A DNA stretch of 48,957 nucleotides from a virus. Made by a program: the position numbers and the translations under genes. The stretch spans positions 1 through 48,957 of IMG/VR virus record IMGVR_UViG_3300042544_000528; one strand, 5' to 3'. How positions within the stretch are numbered: the stretch's first letter is position 1; each line of letters starts with the position of its first letter. Under the pieces are notes generated by a model that saw only the letters and a list, made by a program, of their open reading frames with translations, had not been told where the DNA came from and made no database searches. Below are positions 5,470-12,540 of the stretch, piece by piece.

Positions 5470-6233
5470 TATGTATATGTTAATATTTTGTTAAAATTTG
5501 TTAAGGCCTTATTTTATTGGGGTTCACAGAGGTAAAAAAATGTATGTATATATAAAATGCTAAATTTGTATACATAAATACTCTGTCAGACCCTATGTTT
5601 AAAGGATTTTCAATTATCTTTTCTTTTTGGTATCTATATACTACAAAAGGGTAAAAGTGTCTTAAAAGGGCTAAAAACTATCTTAAATTGAATAACTATA
5701 TAATGTACCAAAGTAAAAATGTATAGATATCTTATCAATCGTAATTCATAGAGTGCGAGTACTTTATGTATTCATATCTCTTATATAGTATCCCTGAATT
5801 GTATATTGATTTATAAGTATTGAGGGTAAATTGGTTTTTCCCTATAGGTTTTGTGTGGGTATCCCTCACCAATAAAGACTTCCCTCTCAATCAAAAAATA
5901 CCAAATGGTTATCGAGTATCAAAATGTTTTATAGGTTGCTGTCGTAAAACGTAGGTTGAGTGGGTAGGTTATACACAACGATAGGGTAAAAGGCTAAAAG
6001 TTTGGAGAGGGTCATTTCAAAAGTTACCCCCGTATGCTTTGTAGATTGGTTTTGGGTGCAGGGGTGTAGATCGTTATGTGGGGGTAGAACCCCAACAGTC
6101 TAATTAAGTCCAAAGAATATGAAACGAAAATCTTGTGTATCTCACACAGAGATATAAAGATTGAAGTGGATATATAAAAGTGTAAAGTACTTTATAATGA
6201 GGTATTAGAAATATATAGTACCTGAATATAAAC
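5470..6233. other. Non-coding divergent control region
   Basis: About 0.76 kb with no ORF that I would accept on either strand. It is very A/T-rich on the left. From about 5820 rightwards the plus strand becomes G-rich, with recurring short blocks such as GGGTAAA (5650, 5824, 5985) and GGGCTAAAA/AGGCTAAAAG (5668, 5990), and a small hairpin GGGG-TAGAA-CCCC (about 6081-6093). It separates leftward early genes from rightward genes, a usual location for a replication origin or regulator binding sites, but no defined iteron array or known origin was recognised. Confidence 0.4.
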
Positions 6234-6299
6234 TTGTTTACATTTTTTCGACTGCACTGATTATGTAATTAACTACTATGTAAATTGTTTACATTTTTT
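6234..6299 (+). repeat. 15-bp direct repeat pair
   Basis: TTGTTTACATTTTTT occurs at 6234-6248 and again at 6285-6299, starts 51 bp apart (about five helical turns). The second copy is immediately before the -7 element of the gene at 6316, so the pair probably marks two binding sites for one regulator. Confidence 0.7.
6279..6293. promoter_or_regulatory. Palindromic operator-like site
   Basis: TGTAAA-TTG-TTTACA is a perfect 6-bp inverted repeat with a 3-bp spacer, overlapping the expected -33 region of the promoter at 6303-6310. It suits a dimeric helix-turn-helix protein; the adjacent HTH gene is the obvious candidate, which would imply autoregulation. Confidence 0.5.
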
Positions 6300-6302
6300 A
6301 CT

Positions 6303-6310
6303 TATATTTG
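6303..6310 (+). promoter_or_regulatory. Promoter -7 element, nearly leaderless
   Basis: TATATTTG followed by CACCT, ending six bases before the ATG at 6316. Transcription from it would start at or within a few bases of the start codon, so the mRNA is probably leaderless or has a very short leader. Confidence 0.6.
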
Positions 6311-6315
6311 CACCT

Positions 6316-7182
6316 ATGATTAATAACTATTTAAGAATAACACCAGTAACTGAAGGATGTAGGGAAGAATTCTCTTACTTGTATGTATGGAATGAACCAT
6401 ACGAGGTTGTAGATGCCAGGTATTTTGTCTTTGGATTAAGTAAAGAAAGAACGATAAGAAATTTAAAACTATTTACTTATAAACTTTGGTATATAAATCC
6501 AGACGCAAGTAGTAATGAGATTTGTGATTACGTCATTGATATAGTAAACAAGAAGTCATCTACAGGGATATTTATTACAGAAAGTGATGTATATAAATTA
6601 ATACACTCTGTATTTGAATCAGAGCTTCCGATAAACATAAGTGATATCGTAAAGACTAAGGATGGTAAAAATATAACTACAAAAATAGTTGAGTGGAAGA
6701 ACAATATAAACGGTCTTTTGGTTATAAGCAATGAAAGAATGAATGAAATAAGAAAGTCTAAAAACAAAGATCAGGAAATAAAAAAAGAGTATAAAAAAAT
6801 AAAATTAAGGTATATGAAGAACTGTATTGATAAAGTTGGAAAAGAAGATAGGCTTCAAGTAATAGAGGCCGCAATAGATTCGCTTAGGGAAGAAAAAGAA
6901 TCAGCAACCATTAACGACATAAGCGATATGTCTGGTGTTGGATACCTGACAACAAGAAAATACATAGATTTAATGGCCGATAGATTGGATTTTATAGATG
7001 GATTTAAGGTAATAAGAAATCAGCACAAGGAAACATCTGACAATACAATATCAGAATTATTGAGATATAGAGATGAAATTATAAGTAATGGTGGTAAGTT
7101 AAATAAAATGTCCTTACATAAAATAAGTGGCATATCTAGACCAACAATAGATAAGCACTGGAATATAATTAAAAATAAATAA
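6316..7182 (+). CDS. DNA-binding protein with two C-terminal HTH motifs, 288 aa
   Basis: The first rightward gene of the control region. Two helix-turn-helix-like segments are visible in the C-terminal third: residues about 196-216 (ATINDISDMSGVGYLTTRKY) and about 263-284 (KMSLHKISGISRPTIDKHW), both with the 'ISxxSG(I/V)xxxTxxK' pattern of a recognition helix. The central region (about 140-175) is Lys/Glu-rich and helical, possibly a dimerising coiled coil. The N-terminal domain is unrecognised. Position next to the putative control region, the palindrome and the direct repeats suggests an early regulator or a replication initiator; the two cannot be told apart here. The start is set by the promoter spacing. 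Confidence 0.75.
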   Translation: MINNYLRITPVTEGCREEFSYLYVWNEPYEVVDARYFVFGLSKERTIRNLKLFTYKLWYINPDASSNEICDYVIDIVNKKSSTGIFITESDVYKLIHSVFESELPINISDIVKTKDGKNITTKIVEWKNNINGLLVISNERMNEIRKSKNKDQEIKKEYKKIKLRYMKNCIDKVGKEDRLQVIEAAIDSLREEKESATINDISDMSGVGYLTTRKYIDLMADRLDFIDGFKVIRNQHKETSDNTISELLRYRDEIISNGGKLNKMSLHKISGISRPTIDKHWNIIKNK

Positions 7183-7188
7183 AAAAAT

Positions 7189-7401
7189 ATGAAAGAAGAG
7201 TATATAAAAATGAGAAATTCTGGACAGTACGATTTAGGTTGGTTTTATAGATACTATAAGGAAAATGGAGGAACAGCGGATATAAATATGTTTCAAGTGT
7301 TATTCAATCTTGACAATGAAGTATTGAATACTTTAGACAAGAAGTTTGAGTTAAATATAATTGAGGATAAAAATGGAAACTTCATAAAGGTGGTTTCATA
7401 A
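7189..7401 (+). CDS. Hypothetical protein, 70 aa
   Basis: Follows the HTH gene by six bases and is probably co-transcribed with it. Begins MKEEYIKMRNSGQYDLGWFY with a YKENGG turn, then a helical acidic C-terminal half ending KNGNFIKVVS. No family recognised. Its stop codon overlaps the first base of the promoter core at 7401. Confidence 0.65.
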   Translation: MKEEYIKMRNSGQYDLGWFYRYYKENGGTADINMFQVLFNLDNEVLNTLDKKFELNIIEDKNGNFIKVVS

Positions 7402-7416
7402 TTTCGTATCTTTGCA
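7401..7416 (+). promoter_or_regulatory. Promoter with 16-bp ATTTCGTATCTTTGCA core
   Basis: Contains TATCTTTG (7407-7414), a TAnnTTTG -7 element, preceded by TTTCG. No TTTG is visible at the usual -33 position. The leader to the ATG at 7439 is about 20 nt. Confidence 0.7.
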
Positions 7417-7438
7417 CATTCAAAACAAAACATAAACT

Positions 7439-7759
7439 ATGGCTAGAATAGAAAACTATCAGAACGATTCTATAATTGAAGATATAGATTTAATTATCGG
7501 TACGGATAAAGGAGGTTCAAACGCTACAGAGAACTATCAAGTAGGTGACTTAAAAGCACACTTCATCAATAGTATAATAGTGTTAAATAGAACAACATCA
7601 GAATTAACGCTTTCTCAGTTAAACTCACTTTACTCTGCATACCCAGTTGGCACGCAGATAATCTGTCCAGACATCACAACCGTTGTTGGACAAAGGTTTG
7701 TTTACACTAAGATTAATACATCGTCTTGGACTTACGATACAAGACCATTAGTGGTATAA
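7439..7759 (+). CDS. Small modular fibre-like virion protein (module A + module X), 106 aa
   Basis: The N-terminus (MARIENYQNDSIIEDIDLII, then GTDKGG..T.NY...DL) matches the N-terminus of the fibre protein at 13,771 (MARI..Y..DE.I...D.WIG.D), suggesting a common virion attachment module. The C-terminal half (TSELTLSQLNSLYSAYPVGT, then VYTK..TSSW) is instead homologous to the C-terminal half of the 96-residue protein at 8,263. It is therefore a two-module protein, probably a head- or tail-decorating fibre. First gene of the unit starting at the 7401 promoter. Confidence 0.6.
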   Translation: MARIENYQNDSIIEDIDLIIGTDKGGSNATENYQVGDLKAHFINSIIVLNRTTSELTLSQLNSLYSAYPVGTQIICPDITTVVGQRFVYTKINTSSWTYDTRPLVV

Positions 7760-7782
7760 AAAAATAAATAAAAAATAAAATT

Positions 7783-8229
7783 ATGGCAACAATTCCAAGT
7801 GGAACAAAATTTTTAGGAGTAAATCCAGCTCTTACTAATTTAACAGAAAAAAAAGGGGCAAGATTAGATAGTAAGACAGAATACTTTTCTATTGAAGATA
7901 TTCAAGATGCAGCAGGAGGAAATGATTTAGTATTTGTAGCATCTTTATCTCAAACTGGAACATCAAATCCTGTAACTACTGTATATAAAAATACAGCTGG
8001 ATTTACAGCTCCATACTTTCAAAGAGATGATGCTGGCGCATATTCTATGGCTATACCAGAAGATTATACAGAAGAAAAGATTCACGTAACAATAAACAAT
8101 GGTTTATTTACATCTTATACATTTGCAAGTTTTGACTCTGTATTCGATAAAATAAGTGTATTAACTATTGACGGTACTCCATCTGACGATTTATTAGTTG
8201 GTGCAACAATAAAAATAGAGTTATTTTAA
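7783..8229 (+). CDS. Small modular fibre-like virion protein (module B), 148 aa
   Basis: The N-terminus (KFLGVNPALTNLTEKKGARL, then SKTEYFSIEDI) is homologous to that of the next protein (KFLGVDSVLLDVTERKDS..AKTEYYSLNEL), so both carry the same putative attachment module B. The C-terminal region is unrelated to the neighbours: a Thr/Ser-rich beta domain (LVFVASLSQTGTSNPVTTVY) ending in VGATIKIELF, typical of small phage tail/fibre domains. Probably a virion surface protein. Co-transcribed with genes on both sides; the start region AAAATTATGGC is A/T-rich with no Shine-Dalgarno. Confidence 0.6.
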   Translation: MATIPSGTKFLGVNPALTNLTEKKGARLDSKTEYFSIEDIQDAAGGNDLVFVASLSQTGTSNPVTTVYKNTAGFTAPYFQRDDAGAYSMAIPEDYTEEKIHVTINNGLFTSYTFASFDSVFDKISVLTIDGTPSDDLLVGATIKIELF

Positions 8230-8262
8230 AAAAAGAAATATAATAAATAAAAAAAAGAAATT

Positions 8263-8553
8263 ATGTCAAACACAATTAAATTTTTAGGTGTAGATTCAGT
8301 GTTACTAGATGTAACAGAAAGAAAAGATTCAGTTAACAATGCAAAAACTGAGTACTACTCTTTGAATGAATTATCAGGATTGGTAGTTAACACTACTACT
8401 TCTGCTTTATCTTTAGCTACATTGAACTCAACTTATGCTGCAAATCCTATCGGAGCAAGAATTGTATGTAGAAGTATTTCAGGTGGTGGATTAGTTTACA
8501 CAAAAACAAGTTCAAACACTTGGATCAGTCAAGCGGTTACTGCGGTATCTTAA
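8263..8553 (+). CDS. Small modular fibre-like virion protein (module B + module X), 96 aa
   Basis: Combines the KFLGVDS...TEYYSLNEL N-terminal module shared with the gene before it and the C-terminal module shared with the gene at 7,439 (TSALSLATLNSTYAANPIGA, VYTKTSSNTW). This hybrid arrangement is direct evidence of domain shuffling among these three genes. Small beta-rich protein, likely a virion decoration or fibre subunit. Last gene of its transcription unit; a strong terminator follows. Confidence 0.6.
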   Translation: MSNTIKFLGVDSVLLDVTERKDSVNNAKTEYYSLNELSGLVVNTTTSALSLATLNSTYAANPIGARIVCRSISGGGLVYTKTSSNTWISQAVTAVS

Positions 8554-8583
8554 TGATAGAATAAAGAAAAGATCTTTTAAATT

Positions 8584-8613
8584 AGACCACATTTTATAGT
8601 GTGGTCTTTTTTT
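8584..8613 (+). terminator. Intrinsic terminator
   Basis: AGACCACA (8584-8591) and TGTGGTCT (8600-8607) form an 8-bp stem with an 8-nt loop, followed by a T-run to 8613. It ends the 7,439-8,553 unit and is followed at once by a promoter. Confidence 0.85.
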
Positions 8614-8614
8614 A

Positions 8615-8622
8615 TACATTTG
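8615..8622 (+). promoter_or_regulatory. Promoter -7 element after terminator
   Basis: TACATTTG fits TAnnTTTG and lies two bases behind the T-run of the terminator and 15 bases before the next ATG. The -33 position is occupied by the terminator stem. Confidence 0.5.
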
Positions 8623-8637
8623 TAAAAAGATTTAATT

Positions 8638-8964
8638 ATGATCGAGAATTTTATAAATGGTTTTGTATCAGAAATTAATAGACCCAATGTTTTTTTGTTT
8701 TCACTAATACTTGCAAATAAATTCAAAGGAGAGATATTAATAAAAGATGAAATAGATGAATCTATGCCAGATATAGTTGTATTAATCGGAGACGATGTTT
8801 ATGATATGTTTGGTAAGATAGATAAGAATATAATAAACATTAATGAATATGTTGTTTTAAATAGAATGAATCTATTGTTCAATCTTAAATTCTACAACTA
8901 TGTTAAGTGGTCGTTTGTGTATGAGGAGAATGATGACGAGATGTACTTTAACGACGTAAACTAA
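8638..8964 (+). CDS. Hypothetical protein, 108 aa
   Basis: Begins MIENFINGFVSEINRPNVFL; contains an alternating hydrophobic/acidic central part (DIVVLIGDDVYDMFGKI) that suggests an alpha/beta fold, and an acidic tail (YEENDDEMYFNDVN). No family recognised. First gene of the 8.6-10.6 kb unit, four bases before the HAD-like gene. Confidence 0.65.
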   Translation: MIENFINGFVSEINRPNVFLFSLILANKFKGEILIKDEIDESMPDIVVLIGDDVYDMFGKIDKNIININEYVVLNRMNLLFNLKFYNYVKWSFVYEENDDEMYFNDVN

Positions 8965-8968
8965 TATT

Positions 8969-9322
8969 ATGATAGAAAATAAAGAAATAACAATATCATT
9001 TGACTTTGATGGAACATTGTCACTTCCATCAGTACAAGAACTTGCAATAAAACTTATAAAGGAAGGGTACAATGTAATTGTGATAACAACAAGGCATTCA
9101 AAGTATCTTAATCAAGACTTAGTAAAAGTAACAGAAAAAGTCGGTATAAACAAAATTGTTTACACAGATGGAGATAAGAAGATGCACTATATGGAAGATG
9201 TAGATATACACTTTGATAATGACGAAACAGAACTAAGAGAAATAAGTAGAAGTACATATACAGAAGTAATTAACGTAACAGATAACCAATGGAAAGCAAT
9301 AGCACAGTCTTTAATCAATTAA
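8969..9322 (+). CDS. HAD-superfamily phosphatase-like protein, 117 aa
   Basis: Motif I is DFDGTL (residues 12-17, nucleophile D12 and acid/base D14). Motif II is probably the Thr pair at the end of strand VIVITTR (40-41). A conserved lysine appears in GDKKMHY (about 70-72) and motif III/IV acids in HFDNDETE (81-88). At 117 residues it is a minimal, cap-less HAD domain. Phage enzymes of this size often act as 5'-nucleotidases or polynucleotide 3'-phosphatases, but the substrate cannot be read from the sequence. The downstream gene overlaps its 3' end. Confidence 0.8.
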   Translation: MIENKEITISFDFDGTLSLPSVQELAIKLIKEGYNVIVITTRHSKYLNQDLVKVTEKVGINKIVYTDGDKKMHYMEDVDIHFDNDETELREISRSTYTEVINVTDNQWKAIAQSLIN

Positions 9323-9684
9323 ATGTAGAGTTATTCGATAGAGTCGACTTGATGTTAGAGAATCAAGACCACAAGGGTATGTCAGATATGATATACGAAC
9401 AATTTGAAGACGCAAGACTAATTGATAAAGACGACTTCTTCTCTGGTATCATACCAGTTTCAGTTATTGCATCAATAGTTTGCGATCAAGAAGACGACTT
9501 GATTGTTGACGAGGATGGTTTTGCATCAGATAATTGCAAGGCTATATACTTTTCTGAAGCCATAGAGGATTTAATTCTTGATGGTAGAATTGATGATGCT
9601 ATGGAATACGTTGAGTTTGAGTTACTTAGAAGAGAGAGATACGAATTATTAAACGAAATGAAGAAATATGAAAAAAACCGCTAA
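9289..9684 (+). CDS. Hypothetical acidic protein, 131 aa
   Basis: Acidic helical protein (DRVDLMLENQDHKGMSDMIY; EDDLIVDEDG). The ATG at 9289 overlaps the HAD gene by 34 bases; an inner ATG at 9352 (MLENQDHK) would avoid the overlap, so the true start is uncertain. The 3' end overlaps the next gene by 17 bases. No catalytic motif recognised. Confidence 0.6.
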   Translation: MESNSTVFNQLNVELFDRVDLMLENQDHKGMSDMIYEQFEDARLIDKDDFFSGIIPVSVIASIVCDQEDDLIVDEDGFASDNCKAIYFSEAIEDLILDGRIDDAMEYVEFELLRRERYELLNEMKKYEKNR

Positions 9685-9937
9685 GTACTATAAAGAAAAT
9701 CCAGAGGCAAAAGCTAAGAAGGATGCTTACCAAAAAGAGTACAATAAGAAACCAGGTGAGGTTAAGAAGAGGGTAGAATTAAATAAAGTTAACCGAGAAA
9801 GAGGTACATACGGAAACGGAGATGGACTTGATATGGCCCATACAAAAAGCGGTATTGTAAAGAAGAAGGCATCTGCAAATAGAGGAAGCAAAAGCGATTC
9901 TCCTGGAGATAAAAGAGCTAGAGGTAAAAAGAAGTAA
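9668..9937 (+). CDS. Small Lys/Arg-rich conserved phage protein, 89 aa
   Basis: Begins MKKTAKYYKENPEAKAKKDA, followed by a GTYGNGDGLDMAHTKSG segment and a basic Ser/Gly/Lys-rich tail ending RARGKKK. Proteins with this TAKYYKxNPEAxxKK...RGTYGNGD...HTKSG pattern recur in marine and Bacteroidota phages with no assigned function. The strong positive charge suggests DNA binding, perhaps packaging-related, but that is inference. Start overlaps the preceding gene by 17 bases. Confidence 0.75.
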   Translation: MKKTAKYYKENPEAKAKKDAYQKEYNKKPGEVKKRVELNKVNRERGTYGNGDGLDMAHTKSGIVKKKASANRGSKSDSPGDKRARGKKK

Positions 9938-9940
9938 TGT

Positions 9941-10633
9941 ATGAGTGATTTTAAAGACTTTCTAGAGGAGAATAAAAAAGTCCTAAAAGAAGAGAAGGTT
10001 TTATCTGAAATCAAAGACTTCTTAGTAAAACCAATATCTGATGGAACTGTACAGAAAGCAAAGAAGTACAGGCCGATGAAGAGGAAAGGTGAGAGAACCG
10101 TAAAGAAGACATACAAGAAAAAGAATGTAAAAATCATAACAGCAAATCGAGAATTTGACTTTATGAAGTTCTATGGTATTGTAAAGCGTTGGGCTTCAGT
10201 ACAATACAATTTAACTATAGATGAAATAGAAATGCTAATGTATTTTTACTCAGAACCTTTATTCACAAAGAAGGAGTTTGACATATATAATACCGCAATG
10301 CTTCATAAGAATAAATCAATAAAGCGATTTATAGATATGGAGCTTGTGGATGAGATGCCAGGCAATTCATCAATTAAAGTTGCTGGGAATAGATTGTACA
10401 GATTAAGTATGAAGGCAAACAGAAGGATGGCTAGTATTTATAAAAAACTAACACTTCAAGAAGAAATGAGCGAGTACTCATCAAGCAATAAATTCTTTAA
10501 CTCTTATGAGACTAGCTATAAAGATAAGAGGATAGCTAGATTGATGGTTGAATATAACAAGAGGAGGAATGAAATAATAAATGGTGGTACTGGAATATAC
10601 CTAGAGGATGAAATAAAAAGAGAGGGAATTTAA
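9941..10633 (+). CDS. Winged-helix-like hypothetical protein, 230 aa
   Basis: The N-terminal 60 residues are Lys-rich and probably disordered. The central part (residues about 70-165) has the helical pattern of a MarR/winged-helix domain: YNLTIDEIEMLMYFYSEPLF, FTKKEFDIY, then a helix ending in KRFIDMELVDEMPGN and a short wing (SSIKVAGNRLYRLSMKANRR). A charged helical C-terminus follows. It could be a DNA-binding regulator or a packaging component; proteins of this kind occur in flavophages without assigned function. It is the last gene before a bidirectional terminator, whose stem-loop includes its stop codon. Confidence 0.6.
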   Translation: MSDFKDFLEENKKVLKEEKVLSEIKDFLVKPISDGTVQKAKKYRPMKRKGERTVKKTYKKKNVKIITANREFDFMKFYGIVKRWASVQYNLTIDEIEMLMYFYSEPLFTKKEFDIYNTAMLHKNKSIKRFIDMELVDEMPGNSSIKVAGNRLYRLSMKANRRMASIYKKLTLQEEMSEYSSSNKFFNSYETSYKDKRIARLMVEYNKRRNEIINGGTGIYLEDEIKREGI

Positions 10634-10651
10634 ACCCTCTCTATTTTTTTT
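10619..10651. terminator. Bidirectional intrinsic terminator
   Basis: AGAGAGGG (10619-10626) and CCCTCTCT (10635-10642) form an 8-bp stem with loop AATTTAAA. A T-run follows on the plus strand (10644-10651) and an A-run precedes it, which gives a T-run on the minus strand. It ends both the rightward 8.6-10.6 kb unit and the leftward groEL-groES unit. Confidence 0.88.
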
Positions 10652-10901
10652 ACTCTACAATTACTACATTTTCGTATCCCATAACTATGTATTCGATTCC
10701 CTCGTAGTTAATCGGGTATGTTCGGTGTCTGTCAAACCAAACAATGTCTCCTATACCAACTTTATCAATATTCTCTCCAATTGCGATAACTTCACCTTTG
10801 TGGAATTTAATATCTTGACCATCTCCAAGATAAAGGCCGCTACTACTCTTTACGTCTTCCTTTATCTCCTTAACTAAAATGTTACTAAGAACTACTTTCA
10901 T
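10650..10901 (-). CDS. groES: Co-chaperonin GroES (Cpn10)
   Basis: 83 residues. The first strand is MKVVLSNILVKEI. The mobile loop region (EDVKSSSGLYLGDGQDIK) carries the hydrophobic tripeptide-like GLYL that corresponds to GIVL of bacterial GroES, the contact to GroEL. It is followed by the family pattern KGEVIAIG and the VGIGDIVWFDRH segment, ending in a final strand (ENVVIVE). Slightly shorter than host GroES (about 95 residues). It caps the GroEL ring during folding. It lies downstream of groEL with a 17-base overlap, the reverse of the usual groES-groEL order, and stops inside a bidirectional terminator. Confidence 0.9.
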   Translation of the reverse strand: MKVVLSNILVKEIKEDVKSSSGLYLGDGQDIKFHKGEVIAIGENIDKVGIGDIVWFDRHRTYPINYEGIEYIVMGYENVVIVE

Positions 10902-12459
10902 TGCTTCTCTTATGTGTTATTGTTGTGTTTGTTAATAAAACTGTTGTAGCTACACTTGCAGCATTTTCTAAGGCTAATCTAATAACCTTTGATGGATCTA
11001 TAATACCCTTCTCAAACATATCTGCGATTTCATAATCCTTAACGTCATATCCGTAGTTGTAATCAGAAACCAATAGGTCTGCTTCAATATCGCTTAGAGA
11101 TACACCTGCATTATTCAATATAGTGCGCATAGGGGCCTTAATTGACTCAAGTAGACATCTATATCCTTTTGATGTGGATTGAAGCTTTAGAGAGGCGTTA
11201 TATAGTGCTAAACCACCTCCTACAACAACACCTTCAGAGATTGCACTCTTAACTGCGTTAATTGCATCATCAACACGGTCAAGCTTCTCTTTAGTTTCTA
11301 CCTCTGTTGTTCCACCGACCTTAATCACAGAAACACCACAAGCAAGCTTAGAGATTCTGTCTTTTAAATATTCCTTCTCAAGATTGTTGTTTGAATTCTT
11401 GATTACTTTGTTTAACTCTTCAATCTTTGATTGAACCCTTTCCGCATTAGGCTTTTCGTTAAAGAATAAAACGGTATCCTCTTTAGTCACTACTAGTCTA
11501 CTACATTTGCCTAGTAATTCATCCATATCATACCCATCGATATTTGTAGATGTATCAAGGTCAATAATTAAACCACCAGTTGCTAAAGAAATATCTGTTA
11601 AGTAATCTCTTCTCTTCTCTCCAATACTTGGTGGGATAATTGTAGCTACCTTAAGTCCATTCTTTTTGTTTGCGTATAAAACCTTCATAACCTCAAACTC
11701 CATTTCAGAGATAATTAATAACTCTTTATTGGCTTTGTGGCAGTACTCAACAACAGGTAAAAGTTCTCTGATGTTTTGAAATCTTCTATTTGACAATAGA
11801 ATCAATGGATTATTATTGAACTCGATAGTTCTGTTCTCTGGTTTATTCACAAAACCTTCAAACTCGTAACCTCTAGCTACAGGCATACCATCGATAAAAT
11901 CAACATATGTATCAGAATTATCTGACTGCTCATACGATACAACTCCATTCTTACCAGCTGAAATAAATGCATTAGCGATAATTTCACCAAGCTCTGAATC
12001 ATTATTAGCAGATATTCTAGCTACGTCAAATAAGTAAGAGTCATCAACCTCTTTAGATGTTTCCTTGATATATTTAATAACATCTTTAACACCCTCTTCA
12101 ATTCCGTTCTTTAAATCTATTGCAGACTCACCATTACTTAAGTATTTCTGACTATTATCAATAATAGACTTAGTCAATACAGCGGTTCCTGTTGTTCCAT
12201 CACCAGCCTCGTTAACTGTTTTTCTACAAGCTTGTTTTACAAACTCACAGCCTAAACTCTCTGTTGCATCCTCTAAAAAAATAGAATCAGCCACAGATAC
12301 GCCATCTTTTGTTACGATAGGAAGTCCACCAGGACTCTCGATAAGTACTGTTCTTCCTCTATATCCCATAGTTGAAGATACAGCATCGCAAATGGTAGAT
12401 ATCCCTTTAATTAAGGGTTCTTTTGCGTTTTCATTAAATTTAACTTCTTTAATTATCAT
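10885..12459 (-). CDS. groEL: Chaperonin GroEL (Cpn60)
   Basis: 524 residues from ATG 12459 (MIIKEVKFNENAK). With this start the catalytic aspartates fall on exactly the E. coli positions: D52 (TKDGVSVA), D87 (GDGTT, 86-90) and D398 (RVDDA); VVGGGLALYN puts GGG at 414-416. All ATPase determinants are therefore intact and the protein is full length, lacking only the C-terminal Gly-Met tail (it ends in a Ser-rich tail). The frame extends to 12516, but those extra residues are translated promoter DNA and are discarded. Divergent from host GroEL in the apical and intermediate domains, as expected for a phage lineage. Co-transcribed with groES. Likely client: a virion protein (inference). Confidence 0.95.
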   Translation of the reverse strand: MIIKEVKFNENAKEPLIKGISTICDAVSSTMGYRGRTVLIESPGGLPIVTKDGVSVADSIFLEDATESLGCEFVKQACRKTVNEAGDGTTGTAVLTKSIIDNSQKYLSNGESAIDLKNGIEEGVKDVIKYIKETSKEVDDSYLFDVARISANNDSELGEIIANAFISAGKNGVVSYEQSDNSDTYVDFIDGMPVARGYEFEGFVNKPENRTIEFNNNPLILLSNRRFQNIRELLPVVEYCHKANKELLIISEMEFEVMKVLYANKKNGLKVATIIPPSIGEKRRDYLTDISLATGGLIIDLDTSTNIDGYDMDELLGKCSRLVVTKEDTVLFFNEKPNAERVQSKIEELNKVIKNSNNNLEKEYLKDRISKLACGVSVIKVGGTTEVETKEKLDRVDDAINAVKSAISEGVVVGGGLALYNASLKLQSTSKGYRCLLESIKAPMRTILNNAGVSLSDIEADLLVSDYNYGYDVKDYEIADMFEKGIIDPSKVIRLALENAASVATTVLLTNTTITHKRSNESSS

Positions 12460-12481
12460 AAAATTTATATTTTTTATAATG

Positions 12482-12489
12482 CAAATATA
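12482..12489 (-). promoter_or_regulatory. groEL-groES promoter
   Basis: Minus strand TATATTTG followed by C; the predicted transcript starts about 12475, giving a short A/T-rich leader to the ATG at 12459. A TTTG lies 24 bases upstream. The element is back-to-back with the rightward promoter at 12500-12515. Confidence 0.65.
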
Positions 12490-12499
12490 CACTTTTTTT

Positions 12500-12515
12500 A
12501 TTTCGTATCTTTGCA
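12500..12515 (+). promoter_or_regulatory. Promoter with 16-bp ATTTCGTATCTTTGCA core
   Basis: Exact copy of the core at 7401, 33069 and 33944, preceded by a T-run and without a -33 TTTG. It drives the lysis and fibre unit, with about 20 nt of leader to the ATG at 12541. Confidence 0.7.
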
Positions 12516-12540
12516 AAGATTTATTAAAAAGATTTTATTT

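Noticed and set aside
5561-5568. TAAATTTG as a rightward promoter
   Set aside because: It fits the -7 pattern by chance in A/T-rich DNA, has no -33 TTTG and no gene within 700 bases downstream.
6005-6095. G-quadruplex in the control region
   Set aside because: Only three G-runs of three or more lie close together (about 6055, 6060, 6080); the next is too far away, and the last forms a simple hairpin with CCCC.
12460-12516. N-terminal extension of GroEL beginning MQRYEIKK
   Set aside because: These codons are the reverse complement of the promoter core (TTTCGTATCTTTGCA) and of the groEL promoter itself. The same MQRYEIKK start appears in the minus-strand frame at 32,882-33,085 for the same reason. 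The start at 12459 aligns catalytic residues with known GroEL numbering.
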